Below are positions 18,287-28,364 of a DNA stretch of 64,000 bases, in pieces. The DNA lies in the NCBI GenBank assembly GCA_017936565.1, contig JAGBFG010000025.1, positions 1 to 64,000 on the forward strand, in the 5' to 3' direction. Every line of letters starts with the position of its first letter. Position 1 is the stretch's first letter. Under the pieces are notes generated by a model. That model searched no databases. It was not told where the DNA came from and saw only the letters and a list, made by a program, of their open reading frames with translations. Origin of the DNA: Clostridia bacterium. GTDB taxonomy: Bacteria; Bacillota; Clostridia; Oscillospirales; CAG-272. The position numbers and the translations under genes are program-made.

Positions 18287-18385
18287 ATAAGCTCCTTTGG
18301 CGCCAAGGCGCAAGAATAACCGTTCTGTGTCACTTCTCCAAAAGACGCATATACTGACAGCAAGACTACCGAAAGAGGTGATGAT

Positions 18386-18616
18386 ATGCAATTTAACCCG
18401 GAAGCCCTGCGGCAGCTGCTTGAACAAGATGATGTTGCGTTATGGAAGGCGCTCAGACGAATCGCCGCGGAAAACGGCATTGCCTTGCCGGAACGCCAAC
18501 CAAGTCCCGCTGATATGCAAAAGCTGCGACAGACGTTAAAAGGGGCGTCTCAGAAATCCGTTGAGGAAGCGGCAAGCCTTATTCATACATACAAAAGGGG
18601 AAGAAATCCGTCATGA
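18386..18616 (+). CDS. small protein of unknown function (first of three-gene cassette)
   Basis: A 76-residue soluble, helical protein with the feature PEALRQLLEQDDVALWKALR near the N-terminus and a basic C-terminus (YKRGRNPS). The Shine-Dalgarno GAGGTGATGAT precedes the ATG, and the stop TGA overlaps the start of the next gene (ATGA), so translation is coupled. From memory, similar short proteins occur in the same order in other Clostridia, but I know of no assigned function. No convincing SigA promoter is visible; the sequence CGCATATACT upstream is only weakly promoter-like. Confidence 0.75.
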   Translation: MQFNPEALRQLLEQDDVALWKALRRIAAENGIALPERQPSPADMQKLRQTLKGASQKSVEEAASLIHTYKRGRNPS

Positions 18617-18957
18617 GCCAAAGCGAAATGCCTGACCTTTCCGGACTTTTATCGGGACTTTTGAAAAATCCCGAGGCGCTTTCTATGCTGTCTTCCCTTT
18701 TGGGACAAATGCCGCCGCCAAAGCCCCCATCACACCAAGAAAAGCCACCCTCGCTTCCCGCAAACGCACTTGCTTCTTCACCAAAGCAGGAAAATGCGCG
18801 CAAAGCGCTTTTATGTGCCTTAAAGCCCTTTTTGTCACCTGAACGGCAAAGGGCGATTGACCTTGTTTTAATGCTGCAAGACACCATGGAGCTCTTCCGC
18901 AAAGACAAAGAAAAGAAGGGGGAAGGTTATGTATACCCGTCGGTACACTCCGAATGA
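18613..18957 (+). CDS. small Pro-rich protein of unknown function (second of cassette)
   Basis: A 114-residue protein. The N-terminal 40 residues are Leu/Met-rich and amphipathic (DLSGLLSGLLKNPEALSML), followed by a Pro/Ser/Lys-rich linker (about 37-65) and a C-terminal helical part with ALKPFLSPERQRAIDLVLML. It overlaps the first gene by four bases and the third by 29 bases. There is no signal peptide. Function unknown. The order of an amphipathic helix, a disordered linker and a helix suggests a protein-interaction role, which is inference. Confidence 0.75.
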   Translation: MSQSEMPDLSGLLSGLLKNPEALSMLSSLLGQMPPPKPPSHQEKPPSLPANALASSPKQENARKALLCALKPFLSPERQRAIDLVLMLQDTMELFRKDKEKKGEGYVYPSVHSE

Positions 18958-19234
18958 AGAGGTAACTGTTCCCGAAAATTACGGTGGCAGTCAGTTCAGA
19001 ACAGCCAAGCCGAAGGAAGAAGCCTTGGAAGAGGAGCTGCCACCCGTTTTGGAAGAGAAAACAGAGGACACCCCTTTTCCCCAAGCGGATATCGCAAGGA
19101 GCGAAGAGCCAAAATCCGAGGAAATCAAGGAATTTTTAACAGCGGATAATCTTCTTGTTCTTTTAGCCTTTCTTTTATCGGAGAACAGTAGAGATGAATT
19201 AGAAACCTTTTTACTGTTTCTTCTTTTATTTTGA
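18929..19234 (+). CDS. small acidic protein with hydrophobic C-terminus (third of cassette)
   Basis: A 101-residue protein beginning MYTRRYTP, then a strongly acidic, Glu/Pro-rich low-complexity middle (about 25-70) and a hydrophobic C-terminal end (LLVLLAFLLSENSRDELETF and then Leu/Phe residues). The tail could insert in the membrane. A strong GGGGAAGG precedes ATG 18929 inside the second gene. Function unknown. Compositional bias means homology searches will need profile methods. Confidence 0.7.
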   Translation: MYTRRYTPNEEVTVPENYGGSQFRTAKPKEEALEEELPPVLEEKTEDTPFPQADIARSEEPKSEEIKEFLTADNLLVLLAFLLSENSRDELETFLLFLLLF

Positions 19235-19255
19235 GGCTTACGACATACTTTTTCA

Positions 19256-19280
19256 GGGGCTGAGTCATTGATTCAGCCCC
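19256..19280 (+). terminator. GC-rich hairpin after the small-gene cassette
   Basis: GGGGCTGAGT pairs with ATTCAGCCCC around a five-base loop, 21 bases after the third small gene stops. There is no T run behind it, so it may be a weak terminator or a 3' end stabiliser rather than a classical terminator. Confidence 0.4.
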
Positions 19281-19342
19281 ACGGCAATTTGTGCCAACAA
19301 AGGCGCAAATTGCTGAATTTTTCTCAGAAAATTTGCAGGTTG

Positions 19343-19437
19343 TGTTATAATTTCTGTGAAATTGTAACCAACAGGGCAGAAAAGCAACCGTTTTGTGTTG
19401 CTTTTCGGTGCTTCACGAACAGTGAAGCAGCCTTTTT
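19343..19437 (+). ncRNA. candidate small RNA antisense to the polC 3' untranslated region
   Basis: An extended -10 box (TG at 19343-19344 then TATAAT at 19346-19351) is followed within 90 bases by two hairpins. These are AAAAGCAAC pairing with GTTGCTTTT, and GCTTCAC (19410-19416) pairing with GTGAAGC (19422-19428), the latter followed by CCTTTTT. No open reading frame fits. A plus-strand transcript of about 80 nt is possible. There is no -35 box, so this is weak. Confidence 0.25.
19380..19405 (-). terminator. probable terminator of the pyrH-polC operon
   Basis: On the minus strand AAAAGCAAC and GTTGCTTTT form a 9-bp stem whose own T run ends the hairpin, about 35 bases past the polC stop. 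A second hairpin (19410-19428) lies between it and polC. Placement at the end of an eight-gene operon supports the call. Confidence 0.5.
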
Positions 19438-19439
19438 GG

Positions 19440-22400
19440 TTAAAAAAGAGTAAACTGGTTGGTTTCGGAAAGCCCGTCAAGCGCGCCGCACCGACGAAGC
19501 AGGGCAATAACGGATTTACTCAACCCTGCCTTTTGCCGCAATTCTTCCACGGAGAAAATCTCCCCTTCCTCGCGGCATTGCACAATCCTTTCAGCGGCGC
19601 TGATGCCAAGCCCACCCAACGAGTTGAAGGGCATTCTGATTTGACCGTTTTCAGGCAAAAATGCCGTGGCATGAGAGTGCATCAGGCTCACGGGTAAAAA
19701 CCTCACCCCGCGGCACAATGCCTCACGGACAAGCAAAAGCGTTGTGTGCTGCTCTTGCTCCTTTTGCGTTGCCTTGGTGCCTGTGTTTTCCAAAGCCTCC
19801 AAGGTTGCATTGATGGAAGAGAGCCCACCCATTACAATTTCGGCGTCAAATCCGCCCGGGGCAACGGTGAGGAAGGCGGCATAAAATTCCATAGGATAAT
19901 AAATTTTATACCAACCAAGACGAATGGCGGACATAACGTAAGCCGCGGCGTGCGCCTTGGGGAACATATATTTGATTTTTTTACAGGAAGAAATGTACTA
20001 TTCGGGAACCCCGTGAGCAAGCATAGCTTCCTCGTATTCGGGCTTCAAGCCTTTTCCCTTACGCACGTCTTCCATAATCTTGAACGCCATACCGTTATCC
20101 AGTTCGTGCCGAATTAAATACAGCATAATACCGTCACGCGTTCCCACAACCTGCGAAATATCACAAATACCCTCTTTAATCAAATCCTGCGCGTTACCGA
20201 GCCACACGTTTGTGCCGTGCGTCAAGCCCGAAATCTGCATAAGGTCGGCAAAGTTCTTGGGCTTTGCGTCTACAAGCACCTGTTGGATGAAGGATGTTCC
20301 CATCTCGGGCAAGCCGTACGTTCCAAGAGGACAGCCGATTTGCTCAGGTGTCACACCCAAGGGAGCGGGACTTTTGAAGAGCTCGTAGATGGATTTGTCA
20401 TTCATTTTGACGTCAAGGACGCTGGTGCCCGTATAGCGCTCCAGCATTTTATACTTGGTTGGCATATCGTGCCCAAGCTCGTCCAACTTCAAAATGGTAT
20501 CGTGCAAAAATTCAAAGGGAAAATGCGTGGTAATGATATCCGAGGATGCGTCATCCGCCGGATGCTGTACGGGGGTAAAATCGTGAATATCGTATTCTGT
20601 CGGCACAACGATGATACCGCCCGGGTGCTGACCTGTTGTGCGCTTTACACCGATACAGCGGCTGATAAGATGAGAAACCTCTGCCTTGGGCAATTCAATT
20701 TTGCGGTCCTCCAAATATTTGGCGACAAAGCCGAAGGCGGTTTTAGAGGCAAGCGTACCCAGCGTTCCCGCGCGGAACACGTGCCCCTTCCCGAAGAGCT
20801 CCTCGGTATACTTATGCACCAAGGGCTGCACGTCTCCCGAAAAATTCAAGTCGATATCGGGGGATTTATCCCCGTAGAAGCCCAAGAAGGTTTCAAAGGG
20901 AATGTCCTGCCCGTCCGAATACATAGGCGTTTGACAGTGCGGACAGACCCTGTCGGGCATATCAAAGCCCGAGCCATACGTGCCGTCCGTCACAAATTCA
21001 TTGTAGCGGCACTTGGGACAGCGCCAATGAGGCGGCAGGGGGTTTACCTCAGAGATACCCGACATAATCGCCACGAAGGAAGAGCCAACAGAGCCGCGAG
21101 AGCCTACCAAATATCCTTGCTTTTCGCTATATGCCACTAATTTTTGCGCAATCATATACAAGACGGCGAAGCCGTGCTTGATAATAGAGTCAAGCTCCTT
21201 GTTCAAGCGGTCACTGACAAGAGGGGGGATTTTTCCCTCAAAGCCATACCAATCCATCGCCCTTTCCCAGCAAAGCCTTTGTAATTCATCCTCAGAGCCT
21301 TCGATGCTGGGGGTATATGTACCCTTGGGAATGGGGCGCAGCTTCTCTATGGAGTCTGCTATTTTATTGGTGTTTTCCACGACCACCTCATAAGCCAGGT
21401 CCTCTCCAAGATAGGAAAACTCCTCCAACATCTCTTCGGTGGTACGCAGATAAATGCCTGTATCCTTATCGGCGTCCTTGAATTTCATTCCCGCAAGCAG
21501 AATTTTTCTGTAAATCTCATCCTCTTTTTCGGGGAAATGAGCGTCACAGGTAGCAACGGTCATTTTGCCTAATTTTTTACCAAGAGCAATGATGCGCCGA
21601 TTGATGCTTTTCAGCTCCTCTACGCTCGCAACGCCGCGCCCCTCTTCTTCCACTAAAAACATATTATTACAAAGGGGCTGAATTTCAAGATAATCGTAAA
21701 AGGACGCGATTTTTTCAATTTCGCTCTCCGAGCGGTTGTCTAATATAGCGCTATACAGCTCTCCCGCTTCGCAGGCAGAGCCGATTAAGAGCCCTTCCCT
21801 GTGCTTTTCAATTTCCGAACGGGGAATGCGGGGCCTTTTGAAATAATATTGCAAATAGCTGGAAGAGATTAGCTTATACAGGTTTTTGAGCCCCGTTTGG
21901 TTTTGCGCCAAAATAATCATATGATAAGGACGCAGCTTCAAGGGGTCGGAGTTTACGCTCATCGCCTCTGCAAGCGCGGTATAATCAAGGATACCTTCCT
22001 TTTTTAAGCGCGCGTGCATTTCCTTGAAAATCAAATACAGCATTTCTGCGTCGTCAACGGCTCTATGGTGGTTAAAATCTCCCAAGCCGTAGTGCGAAGC
22101 GATGTTATCCAGCGTATGCATTTTTAAGGTGGCGTTTACATATTGAGAAATGGCAACCGTATCAAGCGAAGGGTTGTTAAACGCAAGGTCGTTTTTCTCC
22201 GCCGCGGCGCGCACGAAGCCCATATCAAATTTGGCGTTATGCGCCACCAAGAGCGCGTCACCGCAAAAGGCAAGGAAGTCCACAAGCACGTCCTTGACAG
22301 GCGGAGTATCCTTAACCATATCATCCGTTATAGAGGTCAGCTCCGTGATTTTAGCGGGGATAGGAACGCCCGGGTTGCAAAAGCTGCTGAAACGGTCAAC

Positions 22401-23837
22401 GACCTCGCCACCCTGTATTTTCACCGCGCCGAACTCTATAATTTCACAGGACGTTGCGGAAAGACCCGTGGTTTCCAAGTCAAAAACAACGGTTGTCTGG
22501 TCAAAGCTGCTGTCCGTTATACCCGAAAGAGCGGAAGCCTCGTCATTGACGTAATACGCCTCTATTCCGTATAAAACCTTCAAATCAGGGTTTTTCTTTT
22601 CTGCCGCCAGCATCACCTCAGGAAAGGCTTGCACATTTCCGTGATCCGTCACGGCAATGGCGCTATGACCAAAGCGAGTGGCGATTTCAACCACCTCGGC
22701 GGGCTGAATAATAGCGTCCATAGCGGACATGACCGTATGCAGATGCAGCTCTACCCTCTTTTTTTCGGCATTGTCCTTTTTCTTTACACGCTTGATTTTC
22801 ATTAAGGCGCGCAAGGAGAGGGTTGTTTGCCCGTCAAATTTGTCGGCATAAAGCGAGCCCTTGACGGCAATAGACACCCCTTGCTTCAAGACGTCCTTTA
22901 AGGAAGTAAAATCGTCCTTATCCATTTGCTTTTTCAGATAGATAGAGCCGCTTCCGTCATAGATACCGACGGTGATTTGCACCTTCGTTCCTTCACGGTT
23001 TTCCTTGGTTTCAACCTCAAAGATTTCACCAAGCAGGATAACCGTTCCTCTTGGCTCCTTGATATTGCTGATAGAGGACGCCTTATCCACGTCTATCTCA
23101 TCACCGTAGACAACCTCTCCCTCTGCGGTATCAAAGGTCATACTACCTATTTTGCAAAGCGCTTTATCTCTTTGGACAGCTTCGCTTTTGTTTGTAATGG
23201 TTCTTCTCTGCTCAAAGTCAGCGTGAGGATCCTCCTCTGCCGCTTCCGACTGTTGCAGCTGCTCGCGGAAGGACGCCAAGGCTTGCCTATCGTATTCTCG
23301 CAAAACTTCCTCTCTGCGTTTATCCCGCTCCTTCATTTTAAGGGTCGTTTCCTCATCCGAGCAAACAAATATTTCTCGGGAAATATTAAAGCGGCTCGCC
23401 AGAATGGAAGAAAGCATTTGGGACGTGCCCGACTCATTCATAAAATCAATGGCATCCTGAGTAAAGGGAATGGTGATTTTAAGAACGGTGCCATCGTCAA
23501 AATAAGAGGCGTCCGAAAAGAAGCCCTTGGTGATAACGCCCACCTTGACCGCTTCTTCCAATACGTCCTCCATATAATCGGGCTTGAACAGAGCGGCTGG
23601 GAAATTCGGCAAAATGCGCGCAGAAACCAGCTCATAGGACGCGCAAATATCGTCTTCTATTTCATACAATATAGCGGCGCGAACGATAACGGGAAAATGC
23701 GCGAGCACCTCAACTCTGTTCTGCTCCTTGGCAAACCGCACACGCACGTCCTCAGCCAAGGCAAGAATTTCCCTTGCTTCTTCGCTTTTAGGCGTATATT
23801 TCGTAAAAAAATCAAAAAAGCCTTTTTTGTCTGCCAT
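19440..23837 (-). pseudogene. polC: polC, DNA polymerase III alpha subunit (PolC type), interrupted by an in-frame TAG
   Basis: PolC is the essential replicative polymerase of Bacillota. In order: N-terminal domain, OB-fold (about 262), PHP domain (HLHTVMSAMDA, about 365), DEDDh proofreading exonuclease (FDLETTGLS, about 449), zinc-binding CPKC/CPHC pair (about 942) and polymerase motif DIDLNFSGD (about 994). The frame would give 1465 codons, normal for PolC, but codon 1280 is TAG (19998-20000). It lies between HGVPE and YISSCKKIKYMFPKAHAAAY, where relatives have Trp. The frame is unbroken, so this is a TGG-to-TAG substitution and not a frameshift. Sequencing error, a real nonsense mutation and suppression are all possible. 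Start ATG 23837 has AAAGGAA upstream. Confidence 0.93.
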
Positions 23838-23902
23838 TGCCGTTTCCTTTCTCTGTCAAGCCATGCCGACTGTTATTTTTCCTTTGAAGTAACAGCCAGG
23901 AT

Positions 23903-24997
23903 TTACGCTTGACTGTCCCGTAAGGCAATAATTTCTCGTATTAAAGCGGGAATAATCTCTTCTGCCTTTACTTTTCCTATGGGCTTTCCGTAACGGAACA
24001 AAAGCCCCTCATTGATACCGCCCGCAACGCCGATATCCGCTTCTCTCGCTTCGCCCGGACCGTTGACCGCGCATCCCATAAACGCCACCTTGATGGGAAG
24101 AGAGCGCAAGAGGTGCTTGTCAACCTCTTCTTCAAAGGCAGCCAAAAGAGGAATCAAGTCAATTTGCGTTCTGCCGCAGGTAGGGCAAGAAACAATATCC
24201 ATCTGCTTGTCCTTCAAAAGCCCTAAGGCAGACAAGATGGCACGCCCCTCTTTTACTTCAAGAACGGGATCTGCCGTTAAGGACACCCGCAGGGTATCCC
24301 CGATGCCCTCGGCGAGCAAGGCGCCTATGCCGACAGCACTCTTCACGCTGCCGCTATCTGCACTTCCCGCCTCAGTGACACCTAAATGCAAGGGATAATC
24401 ACACACCTCTGCCAACAGGCGATTTGCCTTTATCATATCCGTAACGGTTGAAGCCTTAACGGAAATGGCAATATCCCGAAAGCCGACCTCTTCAAGCAAA
24501 GAAGCGTGAAACATCGCACTTTCCGCCAAGGCGGCAGGCGTTGGCGCGCCGTATTTATCCAAAATACTCTTTTCCAAGGAACCGCTGTTAACGCCGATAC
24601 GAATGGGAATTTTTTTGTCATAGCAAGCGGCGGCAACCTTTTCCACGCGCTCCTTACTGCCGATATTGCCTGGGTTGATGCGAATTTTATCCACCCCCGC
24701 TTCTACAGCTGCCAGGGCGATACGGTAATCAAAATGAATGTCCGCCACAAGAGGAACGTCTGCAACCGCCCTTTTGATATGTGCCAATGCCGAAGCGGCA
24801 TCTAAATCGGGAACAGCCAGACGCACAATATCGCACCCCGCATCCCGCAGTGCAAGAATCTGAGCGCACGTTTTTTCAATATTATGGGTATCGGTGTTGG
24901 TCATTGACTGCACGGAAATGGGCGCTTCTGCCCCGATTGCCACGCCGCCAACCTGTATTTTTCTGCTTTTTCTTCGTACAAAGGGTGTGTCTGCCAT
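23903..24997 (-). CDS. ispG: 4-hydroxy-3-methylbut-2-enyl-diphosphate synthase IspG
   Basis: IspG (GcpE) catalyses the penultimate MEP-pathway step, reducing MEcPP to HMBPP with a [4Fe-4S] cluster. The 364-residue protein has GGVAIGAEAPISVQSMTNTD near the start, the internal IRINPGNIG and the C-terminal cluster ligands in SCPTCGRTQIDL and FMGCAVNGPGEA. It lies between rseP and polC as in many Bacillota. Length matches the short bacterial form. The product goes to IspH, encoded at 48135 in the same window. Confidence 0.96.
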   Translation of the reverse strand: MADTPFVRRKSRKIQVGGVAIGAEAPISVQSMTNTDTHNIEKTCAQILALRDAGCDIVRLAVPDLDAASALAHIKRAVADVPLVADIHFDYRIALAAVEAGVDKIRINPGNIGSKERVEKVAAACYDKKIPIRIGVNSGSLEKSILDKYGAPTPAALAESAMFHASLLEEVGFRDIAISVKASTVTDMIKANRLLAEVCDYPLHLGVTEAGSADSGSVKSAVGIGALLAEGIGDTLRVSLTADPVLEVKEGRAILSALGLLKDKQMDIVSCPTCGRTQIDLIPLLAAFEEEVDKHLLRSLPIKVAFMGCAVNGPGEAREADIGVAGGINEGLLFRYGKPIGKVKAEEIIPALIREIIALRDSQA

Positions 24998-25029
24998 AGC
25001 GTTTCCTTTCGCTTTATTCTACTGACTAC

Positions 25030-26082
25030 TCAAAAGAGCGCGCGAATATCCTTGAACATAATGAAAACCGTGAGAAGCAAAAGCAGCAGCATTCCTATGC
25101 CGTGAATTTTGGCTTCCAATTCTCTGGATATGGGCTTGCGGCGTATCATTTCGATAATAACAAACACAAGCCTTCCACCGTCAAGCGCGGGCAGAGGAAA
25201 GAGATTGACGATACCAAGGTTAATACTGATGATAGCGACCATATGCAGAAGAGGCACAAAGCCGTAGGAAGCCGCTTCTCCCATCGTCGTCGTAATACCG
25301 ACAGGACCGCTGACCGCCTCAATACCAAATCTTCCAGTTATCAGATCATAGAGAGATTCCCAAACCATTCTGACGGTGCAAATGCTGCGGTAAAAGGTAT
25401 GCGACATCACGCTGCTGAAGGTTTTAGGCTCTTCGTAAAGGGAAAAATCCCTCGTGCCTGTAATCTGCCCGCTTGTCGTTTCTGTGGGAAAGGTGATCTC
25501 TAAGGTCACATACTCGCCCCCACGCAAAACAACGACCTCTAAGGGAGTGATGCCGTTTCTTAAAATTTCGTAATCTAATTCCATAGAGGTATGCACCCTT
25601 TTACCGCCCACGGAAACGACCTTATCGCCGCTTTGCAAGCCGTAATCCGCCGTGCATACTTCCTCGTGGCGAATTTCCTCGGGAAAGCCGGCAACGACTG
25701 TTGAGCCAAGCTGACTGGAAACAACCACGGCGAACATTAAAATGAAGCCTGCCAAAAGATTGACAACGCCCCCTGCCGCCATAATGATAAAGCGCTTATA
25801 GGGCTTTTGGTTACTTAATGCCTTGGGGTCCTCGGAAAAATCCGCATCGTCCTTCCCTTCCTCACCGAAATTCACATATCCGCCAAAGGGAAACATACAA
25901 AGCTGATACCGAATACCGCTTTTTTTGGAGTCGAACCAAAGCAGCTTCGGTCCCATACCGATAGAAAACTCATACACTCTGACACCAAAGGCTCTTGCCG
26001 TTAAAAAATGCCCTAATTCGTGAATAAAAATCAAAAAGCCAAACACAAGCACGGCAATCAAAACTGTGAGAACTGTATTCAT
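25030..26082 (-). CDS. rseP: RseP-type site-2 intramembrane metalloprotease
   Basis: A 350-residue membrane zinc protease. HELGH is at residues 21-25 in the first helix, a PDZ domain lies about 125-190 (LQSGDKVVSVGGKRV), and the second metal motif NLFPLPALDGGR is near 285. Family members cut transmembrane anti-sigma factors and signal-peptide remnants. GGAAAGGAT precedes the ATG. It is co-transcribed with dxr (37-base gap) and ispG (32-base gap). Confidence 0.95.
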   Translation of the reverse strand: MNTVLTVLIAVLVFGFLIFIHELGHFLTARAFGVRVYEFSIGMGPKLLWFDSKKSGIRYQLCMFPFGGYVNFGEEGKDDADFSEDPKALSNQKPYKRFIIMAAGGVVNLLAGFILMFAVVVSSQLGSTVVAGFPEEIRHEEVCTADYGLQSGDKVVSVGGKRVHTSMELDYEILRNGITPLEVVVLRGGEYVTLEITFPTETTSGQITGTRDFSLYEEPKTFSSVMSHTFYRSICTVRMVWESLYDLITGRFGIEAVSGPVGITTTMGEAASYGFVPLLHMVAIISINLGIVNLFPLPALDGGRLVFVIIEMIRRKPISRELEAKIHGIGMLLLLLLTVFIMFKDIRALF

Positions 26083-26119
26083 AAATCCGTATCCTTTCCA
26101 ATCGCCGCTTGCGTTACTG

Positions 26120-27295
26120 TTATTTTCTTATCCTCAAAAGATAATCTTTTGCTTTTTCGCGCGCTTCGTTTGCGGCATCCAAGCGCTCGGACAGGGTGGT
26201 CTTCTTCTTTTCGTTCTGCATTTCTTCCACCAGCGTCTGCACCGTTTCGGATATCTGGCAGAAGGATATTTTTTCTTCCAAGAAGGCAGAAACCGCCTCT
26301 TCGTTGACAGCGTTCAGAATAGCAGGAACGGCTCCCCCCCATTCAATCGCGCGATAGGCTAACGGCAACAGCGGGAACGCCTCGCAGTCGGGCTCGGCAA
26401 ACGTCATTTTCCCTATTTCCGTTAGGGAGAGGGGCTTGACGTCCCCCTCTACGCGATGCGGATAGGTCAGCGCGTACTGCACGCAAAGGCGCATATCCGG
26501 CACACCCATCTGGGCAATCACCGCAGAATCAATATATTCCACCGCGGAATGCAATATGCTTTCTCTGTGAATAACTACCTTGATTTGCTCGGGGGAAAGA
26601 GAAAACAAACGCACCGCTTCAATCACCTCAAAGCCCTTATTCATCAAGGTTGCCGAGTCTACCGTGATTTTTTCTCCCATTTTCCAAGTGGGATGCGCCA
26701 AGGTCTTCGCCTTGTCTACCGTTTTTAGCTTTTTCTTATCATAGCCGTAAAAGGGCCCGCCCGATGCCGTTAAAAATATAGAGCGCACTTCCTCGGGTCT
26801 GCCGCATTGCAGGCATTGGAAAATGGCGCTGTGCTCACTGTCAACAGGAATGATGACAGCCCCACTTTCCTTGCATTTTTCATTGACAAGGTCACCCGCA
26901 ATTACCATGGTTTCCTTGTTGGCGAGACCTATTTGCTTTCCGCTTTCCACAGCGGCAATGGCGGGCAACAATCCCGCTTCTCCCAAAATGGAATGGATAA
27001 CGACAGGGGCTTTTGTTTCCCTTATGGCGTCAAGCAAGGCTTCCTTGCCTGCAAGCACCCTTGTCTTTGTATCCTTCACGCGAGCCGCCAAGGAGCGTGC
27101 CGCCTCTTCTTCGGTCATAACGAAGACAGAGGGGGAAAAATGCCTGATTAAATTTTCGGCAGAAGAAACATTTTTTCTGGCACTCATTAAGGCGACGGGA
27201 ACACCCGCCCGCTCTGCAACGTCAAGCGCCTGTATACCGACAGAGCCTGTCGCGCCGAGTACCGCAATGGAAGAGGGGTATATATTCTTGTTCAT
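26120..27295 (-). CDS. dxr: 1-deoxy-D-xylulose-5-phosphate reductoisomerase
   Basis: Dxr commits carbon to the MEP pathway, converting DXP to MEP with NADPH and a divalent metal. The 391-residue protein shows the Rossmann GATGSVG near residue 14, the metal and substrate region VIIPVDSEHSAIFQ, LTASGGPF and HPTWKMGEKITVDSATLMNK. AAGGAAG lies just before ATG 27295. It follows cdsA across a 172-base gap containing a hairpin, so expression may be attenuated here. Confidence 0.96.
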   Translation of the reverse strand: MNKNIYPSSIAVLGATGSVGIQALDVAERAGVPVALMSARKNVSSAENLIRHFSPSVFVMTEEEAARSLAARVKDTKTRVLAGKEALLDAIRETKAPVVIHSILGEAGLLPAIAAVESGKQIGLANKETMVIAGDLVNEKCKESGAVIIPVDSEHSAIFQCLQCGRPEEVRSIFLTASGGPFYGYDKKKLKTVDKAKTLAHPTWKMGEKITVDSATLMNKGFEVIEAVRLFSLSPEQIKVVIHRESILHSAVEYIDSAVIAQMGVPDMRLCVQYALTYPHRVEGDVKPLSLTEIGKMTFAEPDCEAFPLLPLAYRAIEWGGAVPAILNAVNEEAVSAFLEEKISFCQISETVQTLVEEMQNEKKKTTLSERLDAANEAREKAKDYLLRIRK

Positions 27296-27363
27296 AGGCT
27301 TCCTTTCTGCTACCGTTGAGGGACTGCTTTTACATTATCATTGATTTGAAGCTGACAAAGAAA

Positions 27364-27389
27364 GGGTTGTCACGCTAAGGCAACAACCC
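27364..27389 (-). terminator. hairpin between cdsA and dxr, possible attenuator
   Basis: GGGTTGT (27364-27370) pairs with ACAACCC (27383-27389), and on the minus strand the stem is followed by TTTCTTT. It lies inside an operon, so it may reduce rather than stop transcription into dxr. The rest of the 200-base gap shows nothing else I can identify. Confidence 0.4.
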
Positions 27390-27495
27390 CAAACTGCTTT
27401 GCAATACTTTAATACATAAGCACGGGATAAAGCGCCCTTTGGTTAAAGAGGTGTATGTCTCTCTGCCAAGCCGTTTTGAAAGCTCCCGATAAAGA

Positions 27496-28323
27496 TTAGA
27501 TAAGACGGTATAGTTCAAAAATAAACAGCAACAGAGGCGCTACGGGTAAAAGGGAGTCAAACCTGTCGATAATACCCCCGTGCCCCGGCAGAATATTGCC
27601 GAAATCCTTAATGTTATTTTCTCTCTTGATGATAGAGGCGGACAAATCGCCGATTTGAGAAATAATAGAAATAATAAGTCCGCTGATGCCAAGTATCAGA
27701 TAATTGGGAGAAAGAAAGAAATAACGCTGTAAAATAAAGCCGTATAGCAAAAATGCCAAAACGCAGAAAAGACTGCCGCCGATACTTCCCTCTATGGTCT
27801 TTTTAGGGCTGATTAACGGACACAGCTTGTGCTTGCCGAAGAAATACCCTGTAAAATATGCCATAATATCCGTTATCCAGCCGCCAACAAAGACAAGCCA
27901 AAACAGATACGCGCCGTTTTCGCCACGCCGCACAAGCGCCAAGGATGTAAAGCCGACCACCACGTATATCGTGCTGACTGCCACCTGCGACAAGACAGAA
28001 AAGCGGTTGTCTCCCCTTGAAAAGACGCAAGCAAGAATGTAATACAAAATCAACGCGAAGGACAAAGTGGAGAAAAACAAGAGATATGCCCTTGTGCTTT
28101 CTTGAAAGAGAAAGTGCGTAAGCAGCGGTGCTGCCGCGGCATACAAATAGGTAGGCACCACCAGATGTAATTTTTTGTGAACGCCAAAGCAGGCGCAAAG
28201 CTCATATGCTCCCACTAAGCTGCAAGCGGCGCAGGCAATGGGAAAAACAATGGTTCCCGAAAAATACAGAACGGGAAACAAAACCAAGCACCCTAAAAGC
28301 GCGGTAATAATGCGCTGTTTCAT
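27496..28323 (-). CDS. cdsA: phosphatidate cytidylyltransferase CdsA
   Basis: CdsA makes CDP-diacylglycerol from phosphatidate and CTP in the membrane, the branch point of phospholipid synthesis. The 275-residue protein is highly hydrophobic and ends with the family signature (SASIIKRENNIKDFGNILPG then HGGIIDRFDS). ATG 28323 is used because the family starts with a short basic segment and a membrane helix; the frame to 28395 has extra hydrophilic residues. AAAGGTATGG is the likely ribosome binding site; a near-copy lies at the upstream ATG. Confidence 0.93.
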   Translation of the reverse strand: MKQRIITALLGCLVLFPVLYFSGTIVFPIACAACSLVGAYELCACFGVHKKLHLVVPTYLYAAAAPLLTHFLFQESTRAYLLFFSTLSFALILYYILACVFSRGDNRFSVLSQVAVSTIYVVVGFTSLALVRRGENGAYLFWLVFVGGWITDIMAYFTGYFFGKHKLCPLISPKKTIEGSIGGSLFCVLAFLLYGFILQRYFFLSPNYLILGISGLIISIISQIGDLSASIIKRENNIKDFGNILPGHGGIIDRFDSLLPVAPLLLFIFELYRLI

Positions 28324-28364
28324 AAATTGACCATACCTTTCTTTTGGTATAAAGCGGCGTTTTG

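Noticed and set aside
19440-19967. Separate 175-residue gene starting MFPKAHAAAY
   Set aside because: It is the in-frame C-terminal part of polC beyond the TAG; it has no ribosome binding site and begins in the middle of the polymerase domain.
19998-20000. Frameshift in polC
   Set aside because: Both sides of the stop are in the same frame and together match PolC over its full length; only one codon differs.
22926-23912. 328-codon plus-strand open frame
   Set aside because: It lies fully antisense to polC, shows no recognisable domain and has no upstream signals.
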